Positions 10,802 to 20,747 of a stretch of DNA of 64,000 bases are shown in pieces. The notes below the pieces were generated by a model that did no database searches, was not told the origin of the DNA, and was given only the letters and a program-made list of their open reading frames with translations. The position numbers were made by a program, and so were the translations under genes. The stretch is taken from the NCBI RefSeq assembly GCF_014066305.1, contig NW_023501069.1, forward strand, positions 91,001 through 155,000. The letters are read 5' to 3'. This DNA is from Letharia columbiana. Lineage: Eukaryota; Ascomycota; Lecanoromycetes; Lecanorales; Parmeliaceae. The stretch's first letter is position 1, and the number at the start of each line of letters is the position of its first letter.

Positions 10802-13030
10802 ATGAACCACGAGTCGAATGATCAGCAGCCAAAGGAGCAAAAGCTGCGTGGCGAAGAAGTGGCCAAACATAATAATGACAAAGACTGCTGGTTGGTTTCC
10901 CCCAACCTCCCCGCTGCCGTTATTCTGTTCCACTGAACCATCGATTCGGCAGGGTCATTATCCACGGTAGAGTCTACGATGTCACCGAGTTCAAAGAAGA
11001 GCACCCAGGAGGTAAATCCAGTGAGTCCACTACGCCAAGGAGAAACAGACTCGTACACTGAAGCATTGGATACAGTCATTCTTAAGTGGGCTGGCAAAGA
11101 TGCCACCGAGACGTACAATCCTATACACCCCCCGGACACCCTTGATAAGTTAGAAACCATTTCAGACTTCTAGGACTGAAGGTGAGTAAAGAGCTGAAAA
11201 CGACCAGGTTTCTTGATAAATCGAAGCACTTGGGAGAAGTGAACATGGATACAGTGGAACAAGAAAAAGAATTCGACCCCGATGAAGAAGAACGGCAAGA
11301 GAGAATCAAACGCATGCCGATTTTGGAACAATGCTACAACCTAATGGACTTTGAGGCTGTGGCGCGACGGGTAATGAAGAAGACCGCATGGGCTTACTAC
11401 TCCAGCGGATCAGATGATGAGATTGTGAGCCAATGATGTACCATTCTTGCAAAATACTGACAGTGTACGAGACGATGCGAGAAAACCATTCAGCCTTCCA
11501 TAAGATATGGTTTCGACCAAGAATCCTTCACGATGTTGAAAATATAGATCTCTCCACCCAAATGCTTGGAACTAAAGTAGACATTCCATTCTATGTCACT
11601 GCGACAGCACTGGGTCAGTAGCGCTATCCTGGCACTTCCATCGGAGAACCTGCATTTCTAATGTGATTGTAGGTAAACTTGGCAATTCCGAAGGCGAAGT
11701 AATACTCACACGTGGTGCGAAGAAACATAATGTCATCCAGATGATTCCCACACTCGCTAGCTGTTCTTTTGACGAGATTGTCGATGCCAGGCAGGGTGAC
11801 CAGGCACAATGGCTCCAGCTCTACGTAAACAAAGACCGCGCAATTACGGAACGTATAATCAAACATGCCGAGAATCGTGGGTGTAGAGGTCTCTTCATTA
11901 CTGTCGATGCACCTCAGGTTCGTACGTTTCGGAGTAATCACTTCCTTCTTTATGCCGAATTCTGGGTTGCAAGACATAGTTCTGGGGCAGAAGACTCTTT
12001 CTACAACGCTGACTCCGAAATGTGCGTAGCTCGGCCGCCGGGAGAAGGATATGCGCAGCAAATTTTCTGATGTGGGATCGAATGTGCAAAACACCGGCGG
12101 CGACAACGTGGATAGATCCCAAGGCGCTGCACGTGCTATCTCTTCCTTCATCGACCCATCACTTAGCTGGAAAGATATTCCCTGGTTCCTCGGCGTGACG
12201 AGTATGCCAATCCTTCTTAAGGGTGTACAAAGGGTTGAAGATGTCATCCGAGCTATCGAGGTTGGCGTCCAAGGTGTTGTACTTTCCAACCATGGTGGCC
12301 GCCAGCTCGACTTTGCAAGGTCAGGAATCGAAGTTCTTGCTGAAGTTATGCCCGTCTTGCGTGAACGTAATTGGCAGGATAGGATCGAGATATATATTGA
12401 TGGCGGTATTCGACGTTCTACTGACATAATCAAGGCGTTGTGCTTGGGCGCAAGAGGGGTGGGCATTGGCAGACCGTTTCTATATGCTATGAGTGCTTAC
12501 GGACTGCCTGGCGTGGACCGAGCCATGTATGTACATTTCGGAGCCTATTCTTCCTGTTCAGTACCACATTCCGAGTCACAAGACATGTTTCGCGAAGAAA
12601 GGGTCTTTTACTCCCCTGAAGCTGTCTGATTGGAGACTTGCCTCGAAGAAGAGATGCTGACCCCGAAACCTCTATAGGCAATTGCTGAAAGATGAAATGG
12701 AGATGAACATGAGACTCAGTAAGGCACTTTTCGGAGTTGTCTCTTCCTGTTCGAGATTGCTTTTTGAGTCCTGAGACATGCTGGAGGAACAAGTTACCCA
12801 ATCCACCCTTTCTATTCCTCAACGATATCCTGTTTCTCAAATCTTCATCAACGAATGAGAGTGCTGATTCAGGAATTGTGCTAGTTGGCTGCTCCAAGGT
12901 TGATCAACTCAACCCCACGCTCCTGGACACTAGAGGCCTGAGCATGCATTCGACTTCAGTGCCAGCAGATACCTTGGGTATGACCATCTATGATCCGCTC
13001 GTAAACCCACAGGAGAAGGCGAAGCTATGA
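10802..13030 (+). CDS. cytochrome b5 / FMN-dependent 2-hydroxyacid dehydrogenase (flavocytochrome b2-like)
   Basis: Nine exons: 10802-10890, 10953-11020, 11076-11148, 11208-11424, 11472-11613, 11673-11917, 12030-12526, 12678-12718, 12885-13030; 505 aa, all phases consistent. N-terminal cytochrome b5 domain with heme ligand His in HPGG and a second His in YNPIHPP. The C-terminal TIM-barrel FMN domain has PFYVTATALGKLG, LFITVDAPQ, the catalytic His/Arg segment SNHGGRQLD and the FMN-phosphate region DGGIRRSTDIIKALCLGARG. Flavocytochrome b2 oxidises L-lactate to pyruvate and passes electrons to cytochrome c in the mitochondrial intermembrane space. This protein starts directly before the b5 domain and shows no bipartite mitochondrial presequence, so another location or another 2-hydroxyacid substrate is possible. 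Introns 1-5 are 47-62 nt; introns 6-8 are 112, 151 and 166 nt and belong to the introner-like family. Confidence 0.92.
11918..12029 (+). mobile_element. introner-like element: intron 6 of the b5/FMN dehydrogenase
   Basis: 112-nt intron, phase 0. It starts GTTCGTACGTTTCGGAG, contains GGGTTGCAAGACATAG and ends CGCTGACTCCGAAATGTG then CGTAG. The terminal TTTCGGAG and CTCCGAAA are perfect reverse complements. The distal half of the inner stem is missing, so this looks like an internally deleted copy. Confidence 0.9.
12527..12677 (+). mobile_element. introner-like element: intron 7 of the b5/FMN dehydrogenase
   Basis: 151-nt intron, phase 2. It starts GTATGTACATTTCGGAGCC, contains GAGTCACAAGACATGTTTC and ends TGCTGACCCCGAAACCTC then TATAG. 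The terminal stem TTTCGG pairs with CCGAAA. Confidence 0.85.
12719..12884 (+). mobile_element. decayed introner-like element: intron 8 of the b5/FMN dehydrogenase
   Basis: 166-nt intron, phase 1. It starts GTAAGGCACTTTTCGGAG, followed by TCTCTTCC as in its relatives, and ends GTGCTGATTCAGGAATTG then TGCTAG. The inner core is recognisable only as GAGTCCTGAGACATGCTGGA. The reduced similarity suggests an older insertion than introns 6 and 7. Confidence 0.7.
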
Positions 13031-13154
13031 GCATGTCAGTCTCTAATATCTTGCGGTGTTTTGCAGTGAAACTTCTTTTACGCATGCCCATATATATGCT
13101 TATGTAAATAGAATACGAAAGAAGTCGCGAAAAATACTTAGGCTTACACTGTTC

Positions 13155-14123
13155 TTATATATTTACAGTCTGCGCAGGATTCCCAAGTCGTCCTGTACTT
13201 CTATACATCAATGCCGCGTTAATCATTACCGTCCCCCTTCCATCTCCACCCCAGACTCTATACCATAGTATACTCAGAATGCCGTACATTGCCAACTTCA
13301 TCATATCCAGCCAGGCTAGGATGGCCACCATATCCCTAACCACGCCCTTGACTTCCCTCGAACACAACTTTTCATACAGTATCTGTGTATCATCCCAGAA
13401 CACCTGTACACGACCGTGGCTTGCGTGTATATGCCCAAAGATGTGTACCTTGGGTCTCACTCTCCAGACCTCCTTTGACAAGTAATCGCATCCTAATCCG
13501 GCAGGCAGATCCAGATGATGCCTTGGTGGCGTATGGGTGATTAAGACATCGACATCTGGTGGAATGGTGTACGACCACGCATCGTCGCTTCGATGATACT
13601 GGAAGGCAAAATCCTCCCCACCGCATTGGGGGACTTGTGGTGCGCCATAAAAGCGCAACTGGCGGTGCGCTTGACTGGGAAAGGTGAGCTGAACGCTGGA
13701 GTGCTGGAGATAGTGCACATCACCCCACCGTGGCGCTTTGCCAGCATCGGTTTTCCGCCTTGCTCGTGGATCAAACCAACTGTCGTGATTACCAGCAATG
13801 ACGACCTTGTGCTCATAAGGTAGAGAAGATATCCAATCAATCTGATCTTGAATCTCGGCAACTGTGCCGTCACTGGTAAGGTCACCCGCATGCACTAGGA
13901 CGTCTCCCTGAGGTAGGAAAGTAGGTTTGTGTGTATGGGTGTCGGAAATGCAGACAATACGGATTTGACTTGAAGATGGAGGCTTGGAGGTAGACGGGCC
14001 CCGCAGAAATAGAATAAGGTTGTAGAGCGTCTGAGTCAAGAATCTCAGCGGTGAGCTAAGCAGGCGATATGGGATAGAAGGCGGCTCGAAGGGGGAGGGT
14101 GGAGGTATGAGTAGAGAGGCCAT
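13155..14123 (-). CDS. calcineurin-like metallophosphoesterase (MPPED-like)
   Basis: Intronless, 322 aa. The five metallophosphoesterase metal-binding motifs appear in order: SDTHTH near residue 59, GDLT near 80, GNHD near 110, THTPP near 195 and GHIHASHG near 226. These coordinate a two-metal centre that hydrolyses phosphoesters. The spacing resembles the MPPED1/2 and Ser/Thr-phosphatase-superfamily proteins common in fungi, whose substrates are mostly unknown. An N-terminal hydrophobic stretch (FLTQTLYNLILFL) and a C-terminal one (MVAILAWLDMMKLAMYGIL) suggest membrane association. Converges with the b5/FMN dehydrogenase, 124 bp stop to stop, and diverges from IST2. Confidence 0.9.
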   Translation of the reverse strand: MASLLIPPPSPFEPPSIPYRLLSSPLRFLTQTLYNLILFLRGPSTSKPPSSSQIRIVCISDTHTHKPTFLPQGDVLVHAGDLTSDGTVAEIQDQIDWISSLPYEHKVVIAGNHDSWFDPRARRKTDAGKAPRWGDVHYLQHSSVQLTFPSQAHRQLRFYGAPQVPQCGGEDFAFQYHRSDDAWSYTIPPDVDVLITHTPPRHHLDLPAGLGCDYLSKEVWRVRPKVHIFGHIHASHGRVQVFWDDTQILYEKLCSREVKGVVRDMVAILAWLDMMKLAMYGILSILWYRVWGGDGRGTVMINAALMYRSTGRLGNPAQTVNI

Positions 14124-14490
14124 GGGAAAGAGGCTGTAGGATCGATCGACTGTAGCCTCTTGTGGAAAATGAACCGCAGTCCTAACAGAAAATCATTCCT
14201 CGAACTTCGGGGAACAATGACTAATAATACCCAGACGCAGTGGTTCTGCAGGAGGAATTTCGGCCCGGAGAAAAGGGTTTTCCGATCACGACCAAGAAGG
14301 TACCAACGTGCCAACCCCTTCCGAGTAGACTACTTTACCCTTGTTTGTCGCGAAGCGCGATGACGTCTAGCCTCCTCCAACTTTCCAAGCTCCGCTGTCT
14401 GAGTCTCCAAGTTTGGAGGAAGTCAAGTCAGAGGAAGTCAAGTCAGACCTCGAGACTTTTGAATCTAGAAGACTGACTCTGAGCGCAAAC
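14124..14490. promoter_or_regulatory. divergent promoter region, metallophosphoesterase / IST2
   Basis: 367 bp between two divergent ATGs. A short direct tandem repeat, GAGGAAGTCAAGTCA twice, lies at about 14,416-14,445 just upstream of the IST2 start. No other repeated site is evident. Confidence 0.45.
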
Positions 14491-16829
14491 ATGCCTCCAC
14501 ACCATAATATACCGCATGACAACTTGAAAGTTGACTATGTCATTATTTACAGATTCGCGGATTCCAGTAAGTCGCGTAATCCCTCCCGTGGAAAGCATCT
14601 GTCTGACAAGACCAACTCTTACAGCTAAGACGGAGGCTTCAAGAAGCTTTCAGGACCTTGTGCAGGCACTGGCTAGGGTAGGCCTCGCGATTGAGGTTCG
14701 GAACGGAGGGAATTGCTCCCTTCTGATCTTCGTCAAAGTGGCTTCCGATGAGCGTCTCAACAACGCCATCTATCGCTCCAGGTGCGCACCAAAATCATAA
14801 ATGTTATAAGTCATCTAACAGAAGCTGTAGAGTAAAGGACTGGCTTTACGGCATAAGGCCCGCCCAGCCGGATCGGGAAACGCAGAACTCGTTGACAAGC
14901 CAGCCGCTGACAGAAGCTGAACGGTATCGTATAGTCCACCAGCTGATCACAGGTCCAAAGGAAGAAGGAAATGCTGGGATCGTTCCCACTCATGGTCAAT
15001 GGAAGAACGTAGAGTCTATCTTCCCACTCCACGATCATACCTTCAACAAGGAATGGATCAAGAAATGGGCGACCGTGACGTTTCTCAAAGTGGAGGACTT
15101 GGACGAGATCAGAAATCGATTCGGCGAGAAAGTCGCATACTACTTCGCCTTCACACAATCCTACTTTGCCTTTTTAATTTTCCCTGCGGCCTTCGGTTTC
15201 TCGTCGTGGGTCTTGTTAGGCCATTTCTCGTCCATCTACGCAGTTGTCAACTGTCTGTGGAGCGTGGTTTTTATCGAATACTGGAAACGGCAAGAGGTAG
15301 ATCTCGGTATCCGCTGGGGCGTGAAAGGTGTTTCAGCCATTCAGGAGAAGCGAAGAGAGTTTCAGCACGAAAAGGAAATCCAAGATCCGATCACTGGTGA
15401 GGCTGTACAGGTCTTCCCAGCAACGAAGAGGTTGTATAGACAGCTTCTCCAGCTACCGTTTGCTGTCCTGGCATCTTTGGCACTTGGACTAATTATAGCC
15501 ACCTGTTTTGGCATTGAGATCTTCCTATCCGAGGTCTACAATGGACCATTCAAGAGTATTCTGGTAAAGCCAGTGGTCCTCAGCGATGTTTTCAAGACAC
15601 TGATTCCCATGTAGGTATTCCTCCCTACGCTACTTCTCACAGCTTTGGTCCCTACAATCACAACGATACTGACCGAGATTGCGACGCGACTTAACAACTA
15701 CGAAAACTGGGAAACCACCGACGCTTATGATTCTGCCATGACCCAGAAAATCTTCATTCTCAACTTCATCACTTCATACCTTCCAGTCTTCCTAACAGCG
15801 TTCGTCTACGTGCCGTTTGGCAGCTTAATCGTGCCTTATCTGGATATCTTCCAGCTGACTGCGCGTCCCTTTGCGGAAAATGAGAAGCAGCTTGCGACTC
15901 CAAAAGCGGGGTTTGCCATCAATCCAGCAAGGCTCCGGAAGCAGGTTATCTACTTCGCTGTCACAGCGCAAATAGTCAACTTCGCGATGGAGACCATCGT
16001 CCCTTACGTCAAGCGCAGAGGTTTTCACAAGTATCAAGAGCTTAAGACCGAGAGAGCCGCCAGGAAGGGAGGTGCTGCTCCAAACGCAGCTGCGAACGAT
16101 CTGCCTGAAGAAGCCGAGTTTCTTGCAAGAGTCCGCGGCGAGGCCGAGCTCGATGTCTACGATGTGTCTACGGATCTGAGAGAGATGGTTGTCCAATTTG
16201 GCTATCTGACCCTTTTTTCGGTGGTATGGCCGGTGACGGCTGTGTCATTCCTCATCAACAACTGGGTGGAACTTCGCTCGGACGCTGTCAAGATCTGCGT
16301 TGAGATGCAACGCCCAACTCCGCACCGAGTCGACAGCATTGGACCATGGCTGGATAGCTTGGGATTTCTTACATGGTTAGGCAGCATTTCTACTGCCGCC
16401 CTCGTATATCTCTTCAGCAATGATGGCTTAGGCCCAGACGGCACGCCAGCAGACATCAAAGGATGGGCTTTTCTCCTGACCGTCTTCTTCTCCGAGCATA
16501 TATATCTCTTGGTTCGCCTTGCAGTACGTTTAGCGATCTCCAAAATGGACTCGCCAGGAATGCAAAAGGAGCATGCAGAACGGTTCATGGTTCGTAAACG
16601 CTATTTCGAAGAATCCTTCGGGGAAGATGCAATGGAGCTGCCGCCACCAATGGACAGAGAAAAGATCACGCGGTCATCGCTGGAGGAAGAAGCTCGACAA
16701 GGCAGTATGAGGAGCTCTACTCCCCAGGATCAGTTCTGGTTGAGGCAGCGAAGCTGGGAAGAATCATCTTCGATCGGCATGGGTCTCATTGAGAAGATGG
16801 CACCAGCAGAGAGTAGGAAGCAACAATGA
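14491..16829 (+). CDS. IST2: Ist2-like anoctamin (TMEM16 family) membrane protein
   Basis: Exons 14491-14566, 14625-14781, 14831-15563 and 15615-16829; 726 aa with consistent phases. The N-terminal alpha-beta domain (VDYVIIYRFADS, SRSFQDLVQALARVGLAIEVRNGG) and YRSRVKDWLYG precede the anoctamin core. Seen there: multiple hydrophobic helices (FAFLIFPAAFGFSSWVLLG, LLLTALVPTITTIL, FLTAFVYVPFGSLIVPYL), the family-typical RWGVKG and NNYENWETTDAYDSA, and the TDLREMVVQFGYLTLF region. Yeast Ist2 tethers cortical ER to the plasma membrane and helps lipid transfer; many TMEM16 relatives are Ca2+-activated scramblases. The C-terminal tail is charged (KITRSSLEEEARQG) but short. At the start of exon 3 two in-frame AGs exist (14,821 and 14,830); the second gives the conserved SRVKDW join. 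Confidence 0.93.
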
Positions 16830-17138
16830 AAGCAACGGGTTTTCATGGATGCCTGAAGCGTTGACTAGCGTTCATAATGCCGTCCTGCCTTATCATTTGT
16901 ATTCATAATCGTTCCTTGGGCATTTCTTGCATACGCCCATACTCACCCTGAGGCGTCCTGCCCAAATCGCATATTTCATAATGCCACTGTAGTTCCTATA
17001 TTGAGCTACGATTTGGGTCGTGTGCATGCATTTGACCAACAGCCTTGGCAGCGAAACCCATATGATGTTCCCCCACTCACGCCTCGCCACTATGCATATT
17101 GTCCATATGCAAGCAAGCCCATTGCGAAACCAGCATTC
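16830..17138. other. convergent intergenic region, no gene seen
   Basis: 309 bp between the stops of IST2 (+) and CWC26 (-). I see no coding or repeat signal; probably 3' UTRs and terminators. Confidence 0.5.
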
Positions 17139-18164
17139 TCATTCATCCATTTGCCAAGCGTAATCAAGATTCTTCAAATTTGCCGTGCGATTCCTAGCGG
17201 CAAAATACTCTTTTTCAAATCCTGTTCCTCTATCAACCCCGTCCCATCTGTGACCCGGCCTAATCCCATATCGATTCGGCGTTGCAGGTCCCTTGTACAA
17301 CGGTTTCCCGCTGACACTTTTGCCCTCCTTTTTCCTCTCAAGGAACCCGGCTGCTGGATCGTTCCATCTTTCCCTCTCCATCAAATCCTCGTTCAGCTCC
17401 ACATCATCCGCGTACCTCGCTACAGGCATAAACTTCGCCTCACTCAGCTGCTCTCTGCGCTTCTCCTTCTCGGCTCGCTGGAAGTCTCCCTTTTGACCTT
17501 CGAGTTCCGCCGCTGCTTTGGCCGCTTCTTCTTCGGCTTTTTTACGGGCTTCCGCCCGCTTCATCTGCACATTGATGATGCGGCCACTGGCATCTCTATA
17601 TATGGTTTCCTTCCCTTTGCCGCTATGGTCGTCTCCGTCTTCCAGGAACCTTCGCCGTTCTTCGGCTTCCTTACGCTTCAGCTGTGCAGTGACTTGATCC
17701 GCCGTCTGTAGCCCCGCATGGGCGCCCGATTCCATTTTCATGGCCGAATCTTCCATAGTAGGGGCATCATCATCCGCGAGAGCACGAGCCCGAGATTCAG
17801 CAGCTGAAAATGTAAGAATAGCGTCGGCTGCGGCTTGTTCATTGGAGGAAGGTGTTGGAGTGCCGATGGTCTGCCATGTTGTTTTTTTTGCTTTGCGAAA
17901 TTCGGCGCTGTTTGCGTTCACTGATAACTTAGGGTCAAAGAGTGGGACAATCGGTTGAAGGCAGGAGGACAAATATTTCTCACCTTCCAGCGGTGCATCG
18001 TCGTCAGCGTTGCCCGTGCTGTCACGGTCCCAGCCTAAGGCATCATCGTCTGCTATTATGAGACCCGAGGCTGCACCGTCCTTCCGCTTGCGCTTCTTTG
18101 ACTTTTTCTGCTGCTTCGAGTCCGCTGTCAGGTAGTTTTTCGCAAGGTAGTCCGCGAGGGACAT
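17139..18164 (-). CDS. CWC26: Pre-mRNA-splicing factor CWC26/BUD13 (RES complex)
   Basis: Starts at MSLADYLAKNYL, the family's conserved N-terminus; an upstream in-frame Met would add 12 residues and is less likely. A lysine-rich stretch follows (KKSKKRKRKDG), then an acidic linker, an Arg/Glu coiled region (RDASGRIINVQMKRAEARKK) and the conserved Bud13 tail YKGPATPNRYGIRPGHRWDG ending LDYAWQMDE. Bud13 with Pml1 and Snu17 forms the RES complex, which binds the activated spliceosome and aids splicing and nuclear pre-mRNA retention. A GT-AG stretch 17921-17983 is 63 nt, stop-free and in frame. Splicing it gives 320 aa and joins the acidic linker to NSAEFRKAKKTTW as in relatives; retaining it gives 341 aa. 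Shares a 185-bp promoter with the alkyltransferase-like gene. Confidence 0.92.
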   Translation of the reverse strand: MSLADYLAKNYLTADSKQQKKSKKRKRKDGAASGLIIADDDALGWDRDSTGNADDDAPLEGEKYLSSCLQPIVPLFDPKLSVNANSAEFRKAKKTTWQTIGTPTPSSNEQAAADAILTFSAAESRARALADDDAPTMEDSAMKMESGAHAGLQTADQVTAQLKRKEAEERRRFLEDGDDHSGKGKETIYRDASGRIINVQMKRAEARKKAEEEAAKAAAELEGQKGDFQRAEKEKRREQLSEAKFMPVARYADDVELNEDLMERERWNDPAAGFLERKKEGKSVSGKPLYKGPATPNRYGIRPGHRWDGVDRGTGFEKEYFAARNRTANLKNLDYAWQMDE

Positions 18165-18349
18165 ACTTGATAATCTGGAGCTTGATTGAATTTTGAGCAA
18201 GATCTCGAATTCTGGGGAAAAGCTTGGCAGCCGCGGCTATCTTTTATTTTATTATAATTTAGGCAAACGCGAAGCGCGTTTCAGTATCAATCAAGACTTG
18301 CTCCTCTACCACCTTTATACATCAAATCAAACTTAGCTGGGCAAAGAAA
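18165..18349. promoter_or_regulatory. short bidirectional promoter, CWC26 / alkyltransferase-like gene
   Basis: 185 bp between divergent ATGs. It contains an AT-rich patch (about 18,240-18,265) and the near-palindrome ACGCGAAGCGCGT at 18,268-18,280, a possible MluI-box-like site. Confidence 0.45.
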
Positions 18350-19107
18350 ATGGCCCGTAGTGATGAAGCGGAGTGGTGGTTCAATGCCGTTTACGCAGCA
18401 GTCCAGCAAGTCCCTAGGGGACGTGTTACAAGCTACGGTCATATTGCTCGTTTGCTAGGAAGGTGTAAGTAAGATTCCGTTCCGGCCACTACTTTATTCA
18501 TCTGCTGTGAAACACGCCTGATGTGCCATTTTGATTTAGCCGAACGTCCTCGGTCAGCAGTCTCCGGAAAGCACGTCGACGGATTGAGAGCTTATCGAAC
18601 TGTAGACAGGTCGGCGTCTGTCTAAAGCATCTACCGTCTTCCTCAGCAAACACAAATCATCATTTCCACGATGCTAACGTTCCATGGCAACGAGTCATCA
18701 ACGCCAAAGGTATCATATCACCAAGGTCGGCAGTCAGAACTCAATGGAGCTAAATTGTCAATTTTGATAAGAGTCACAGAGGTCCAGGCGGTGCTACGAG
18801 ACAAGCGGCGTTCCTAGGGCGAGGTTCGTACATTTCGGAGTACCTAATTCCCTCCTTTTCGGTGCCGAGTGCTGAGTTGCAAGACATATTTCCGGAGCAG
18901 AAGACCCTTTCCAATCCCAAGACATGTCTTGTGAGGCCTTTGAAAAGCAACGCTGACTCTGAAGTGTGCGCAGAAGGAGTCACTGTTGGAACTGGCGATC
19001 TAGGAGAACTAACGGTAGATCTGAGCGCATATGGGTGGTTTCCTCAGTTCCTAACGAGCGACGGGGCTGAGGCTAGTGAGTCAGAAGAAGAAGAGGGCAG
19101 TGGCTGA
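18350..19107 (+). CDS. ATL1: Alkyltransferase-like protein (ATL) for O6-alkylguanine recognition
   Basis: Exons 18350-18464, 18540-18552 (13 nt), 18606-18725, 18780-18823 and 18974-19107; 141 aa, all phases fitting. It carries the DNA-binding MGMT fold: VPRGRVTSYGHIARLLGR, RQVGVCLKHLP, VPWQRVINAKGIISPR and GPGGATRQAAFL. The alkyl-acceptor Cys of MGMT (PCHRV) is replaced by Trp at residue 70 (PWQRV), the hallmark of ATLs, which flip out O6-alkylguanine and hand it to nucleotide-excision repair instead of removing the alkyl group. About 110-140 aa is typical. A short acidic tail (SESEEEEGSG) ends the protein. Introns 1-3 are 53-75 nt; intron 4 (150 nt) is introner-like. Confidence 0.9.
18824..18973 (+). 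mobile_element. introner-like element: intron 4 of the ATL gene
   Basis: 150-nt intron, phase 1. It starts GTTCGTACATTTCGGAGTAC, contains GAGTTGCAAGACATATTTCC and then GACATGTCTTGTGAGGCC (inner stem), and ends CGCTGACTCTGAAGTGTG then CGCAG. The order of conserved words is the same as in the introns of the Rab-like and b5/FMN genes. Confidence 0.87.
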
Positions 19108-20164
19108 TTTACGAAAATCGAAACTCCAGTTATTCATTTCATCGTTCGTGAGCTCCAGAAAAGATCATTCCAAGTTGTCTTTGGTCAGAGGAATGGGGGA
19201 TACACTGAGACGGAAGCTACCACAACGTTGAGGTTCATTATGCGTGGTGTGTTATTCTTATAGCAGATACGTGAGCCCTTTTAATCATCGTGATTGAGGA
19301 ATGGGGGTTATTTCGGAAGCCGAGTACTCATTATGGAAAGAGAAAACAGGGTTTCCTTTGACGCTGTTTCAAACTCATTGATCACATGATAGCCGAAGTC
19401 ATTTTGGAGGAGTACGAGGTCATGTCATAAAGTAGGTATTCGGAATATAGGATAGCCCTGTTCGACCACCGTAGTACCGAATTTACTTGAACGCTTTTCT
19501 CGTTGGGGTCCAATAATAGAACATGCGCACATATGAGAAGCCCCAAACCCACAATGAAACAAATAGATGCATCGGGTAGTACGATAATTCCTCCATTCCT
19601 GCCAGAGTTGGTTGAATCGGTAGTGGCTGAGCAAGCTGACGGGCCAGTGATGGAGCTGGAGTGAACATGTGCGCGTCCGCCTTATCGCCCCCCGCCTTCC
19701 GTATCGTCACGATGGCCAGGCTTGGTACCCCGAGCTCCTAAACCTGTTGGGGCCTTTGAGAAGCTGCCTTCAAAGCTTGAATCTGTCTATCTGTCTATCT
19801 GTCTATCTGTCTATCTGCTTTCATCGAGTCACCCGTCCTTCTTCCCTCACAAGTCAAAGTCTCTCTTCTGCTTTGTTCCCTTGCACCTGCCTTTGTTTGC
19901 CGGTGACTCAGACGCGTCTGCAAGTAGTCACCCCTACTGACAATACTCATATATCATTCATCCGCCTCACCTGTCTATCCTCTTCATACCCCCCTCATAT
20001 CACGCCATCCATCCGTTTCACCACCCTCCCCTACATCTTTTCCTTCTGCCTCATTGTGAACATCCAATAAACTTCCAGCGGCACAGTTGGAGTCTATATT
20101 CAATCCGCCTCTCATTGAACGAATCTCTTTACGCTCTACACTCAGCCCCGGGTATCAAGCACTT
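19108..20164. other. 1.06-kb intergenic region with a microsatellite
   Basis: Between the ATL stop and the next gene's start. A TCTG/TCTA tetranucleotide tract runs about 19,781-19,817. From 19,840 to 20,080 the plus strand is CT-rich, as in a fungal promoter and 5' leader. No coding exon recognised. Confidence 0.5.
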
Positions 20165-20747
20165 ATGTCTAACATCGGTCTCAACGATCTGGCCAAGGAG
20201 CACAAGCTCGAGCAAGATCACAAACGCGAATTGGACCAGAAGCATAAGTGGGCCCTCGGAGAAGGGCTCCCAACCCGGGGACACCCTAGCAGACGCCCTG
20301 CAAAGCCATACCCCACGAGGTAAGCAAACATCCATGCCCGGAGACGTGATGGCTCTAAAAATGTTGCTGCTTAGCTACAGCAGGGCGGTCCGACGCGAGG
20401 TTGAATTCCAGCAGAACAAAGCTGCCCAAGTCGCTAAGATCTCTCGCAAACACGAATCTCGCTTTGACCACGATACCTGCACCTCCGACTCTTCGACCGA
20501 GGAAGATGTCAAAGAAGCATCAGCTGCGCCAGAGCTTGACGCTGGCTATACCTACTCTTACGATGCACCGCGAGGCCCTGGTAAAGGCAGCCAAATTCTT
20601 GGTATTGCCCTAGCAAAGGCGGTGGAGAAGTTCGAGACCAAGGCAATGGAGAAGCTGGTCAAAGAGGAGTACGAGGTTGTTGGCAATGAGAAGGAGGATA
20701 CGCATGCGGGATATGCCGCTGACGATGATGACTTTGAGCTTGTGTAA
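20165..20747 (+). CDS. small charged fungal protein of unknown function
   Basis: Exons 20165-20319 and 20375-20747; intron 20320-20374 (55 nt) has a clean GTAAGC donor and TTAG acceptor. 175 aa. Strongly charged: the N-terminus (LAKEHKLEQDHKRELDQKHK) looks coiled-coil. The middle carries SYSRAVRREVEFQQNKAAQV, an acidic Ser/Asp stretch and AKAVEKFETKAMEKLVKEEY, and the chain ends ADDDDFELV. No catalytic motif, signal peptide or membrane segment. I do not recognise the family. Preceded by a CT-rich leader; the start is the ATG whose frame runs cleanly into the spliced second exon. Confidence 0.72.

Noticed and set aside
11624..12466. 280-codon frame antisense to the b5/FMN dehydrogenase
   Set aside because: A shadow of strongly supported exons on the other strand; it crosses an introner-like intron and has no domain of its own.
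14811..16588. Several 115-128-codon frames antisense to IST2
   Set aside because: They are mirror frames of a conserved membrane protein gene.
19781..19817. TCTG/TCTA tract as a regulatory element
   Set aside because: A simple microsatellite; noted in the intergenic entry but no functional evidence.
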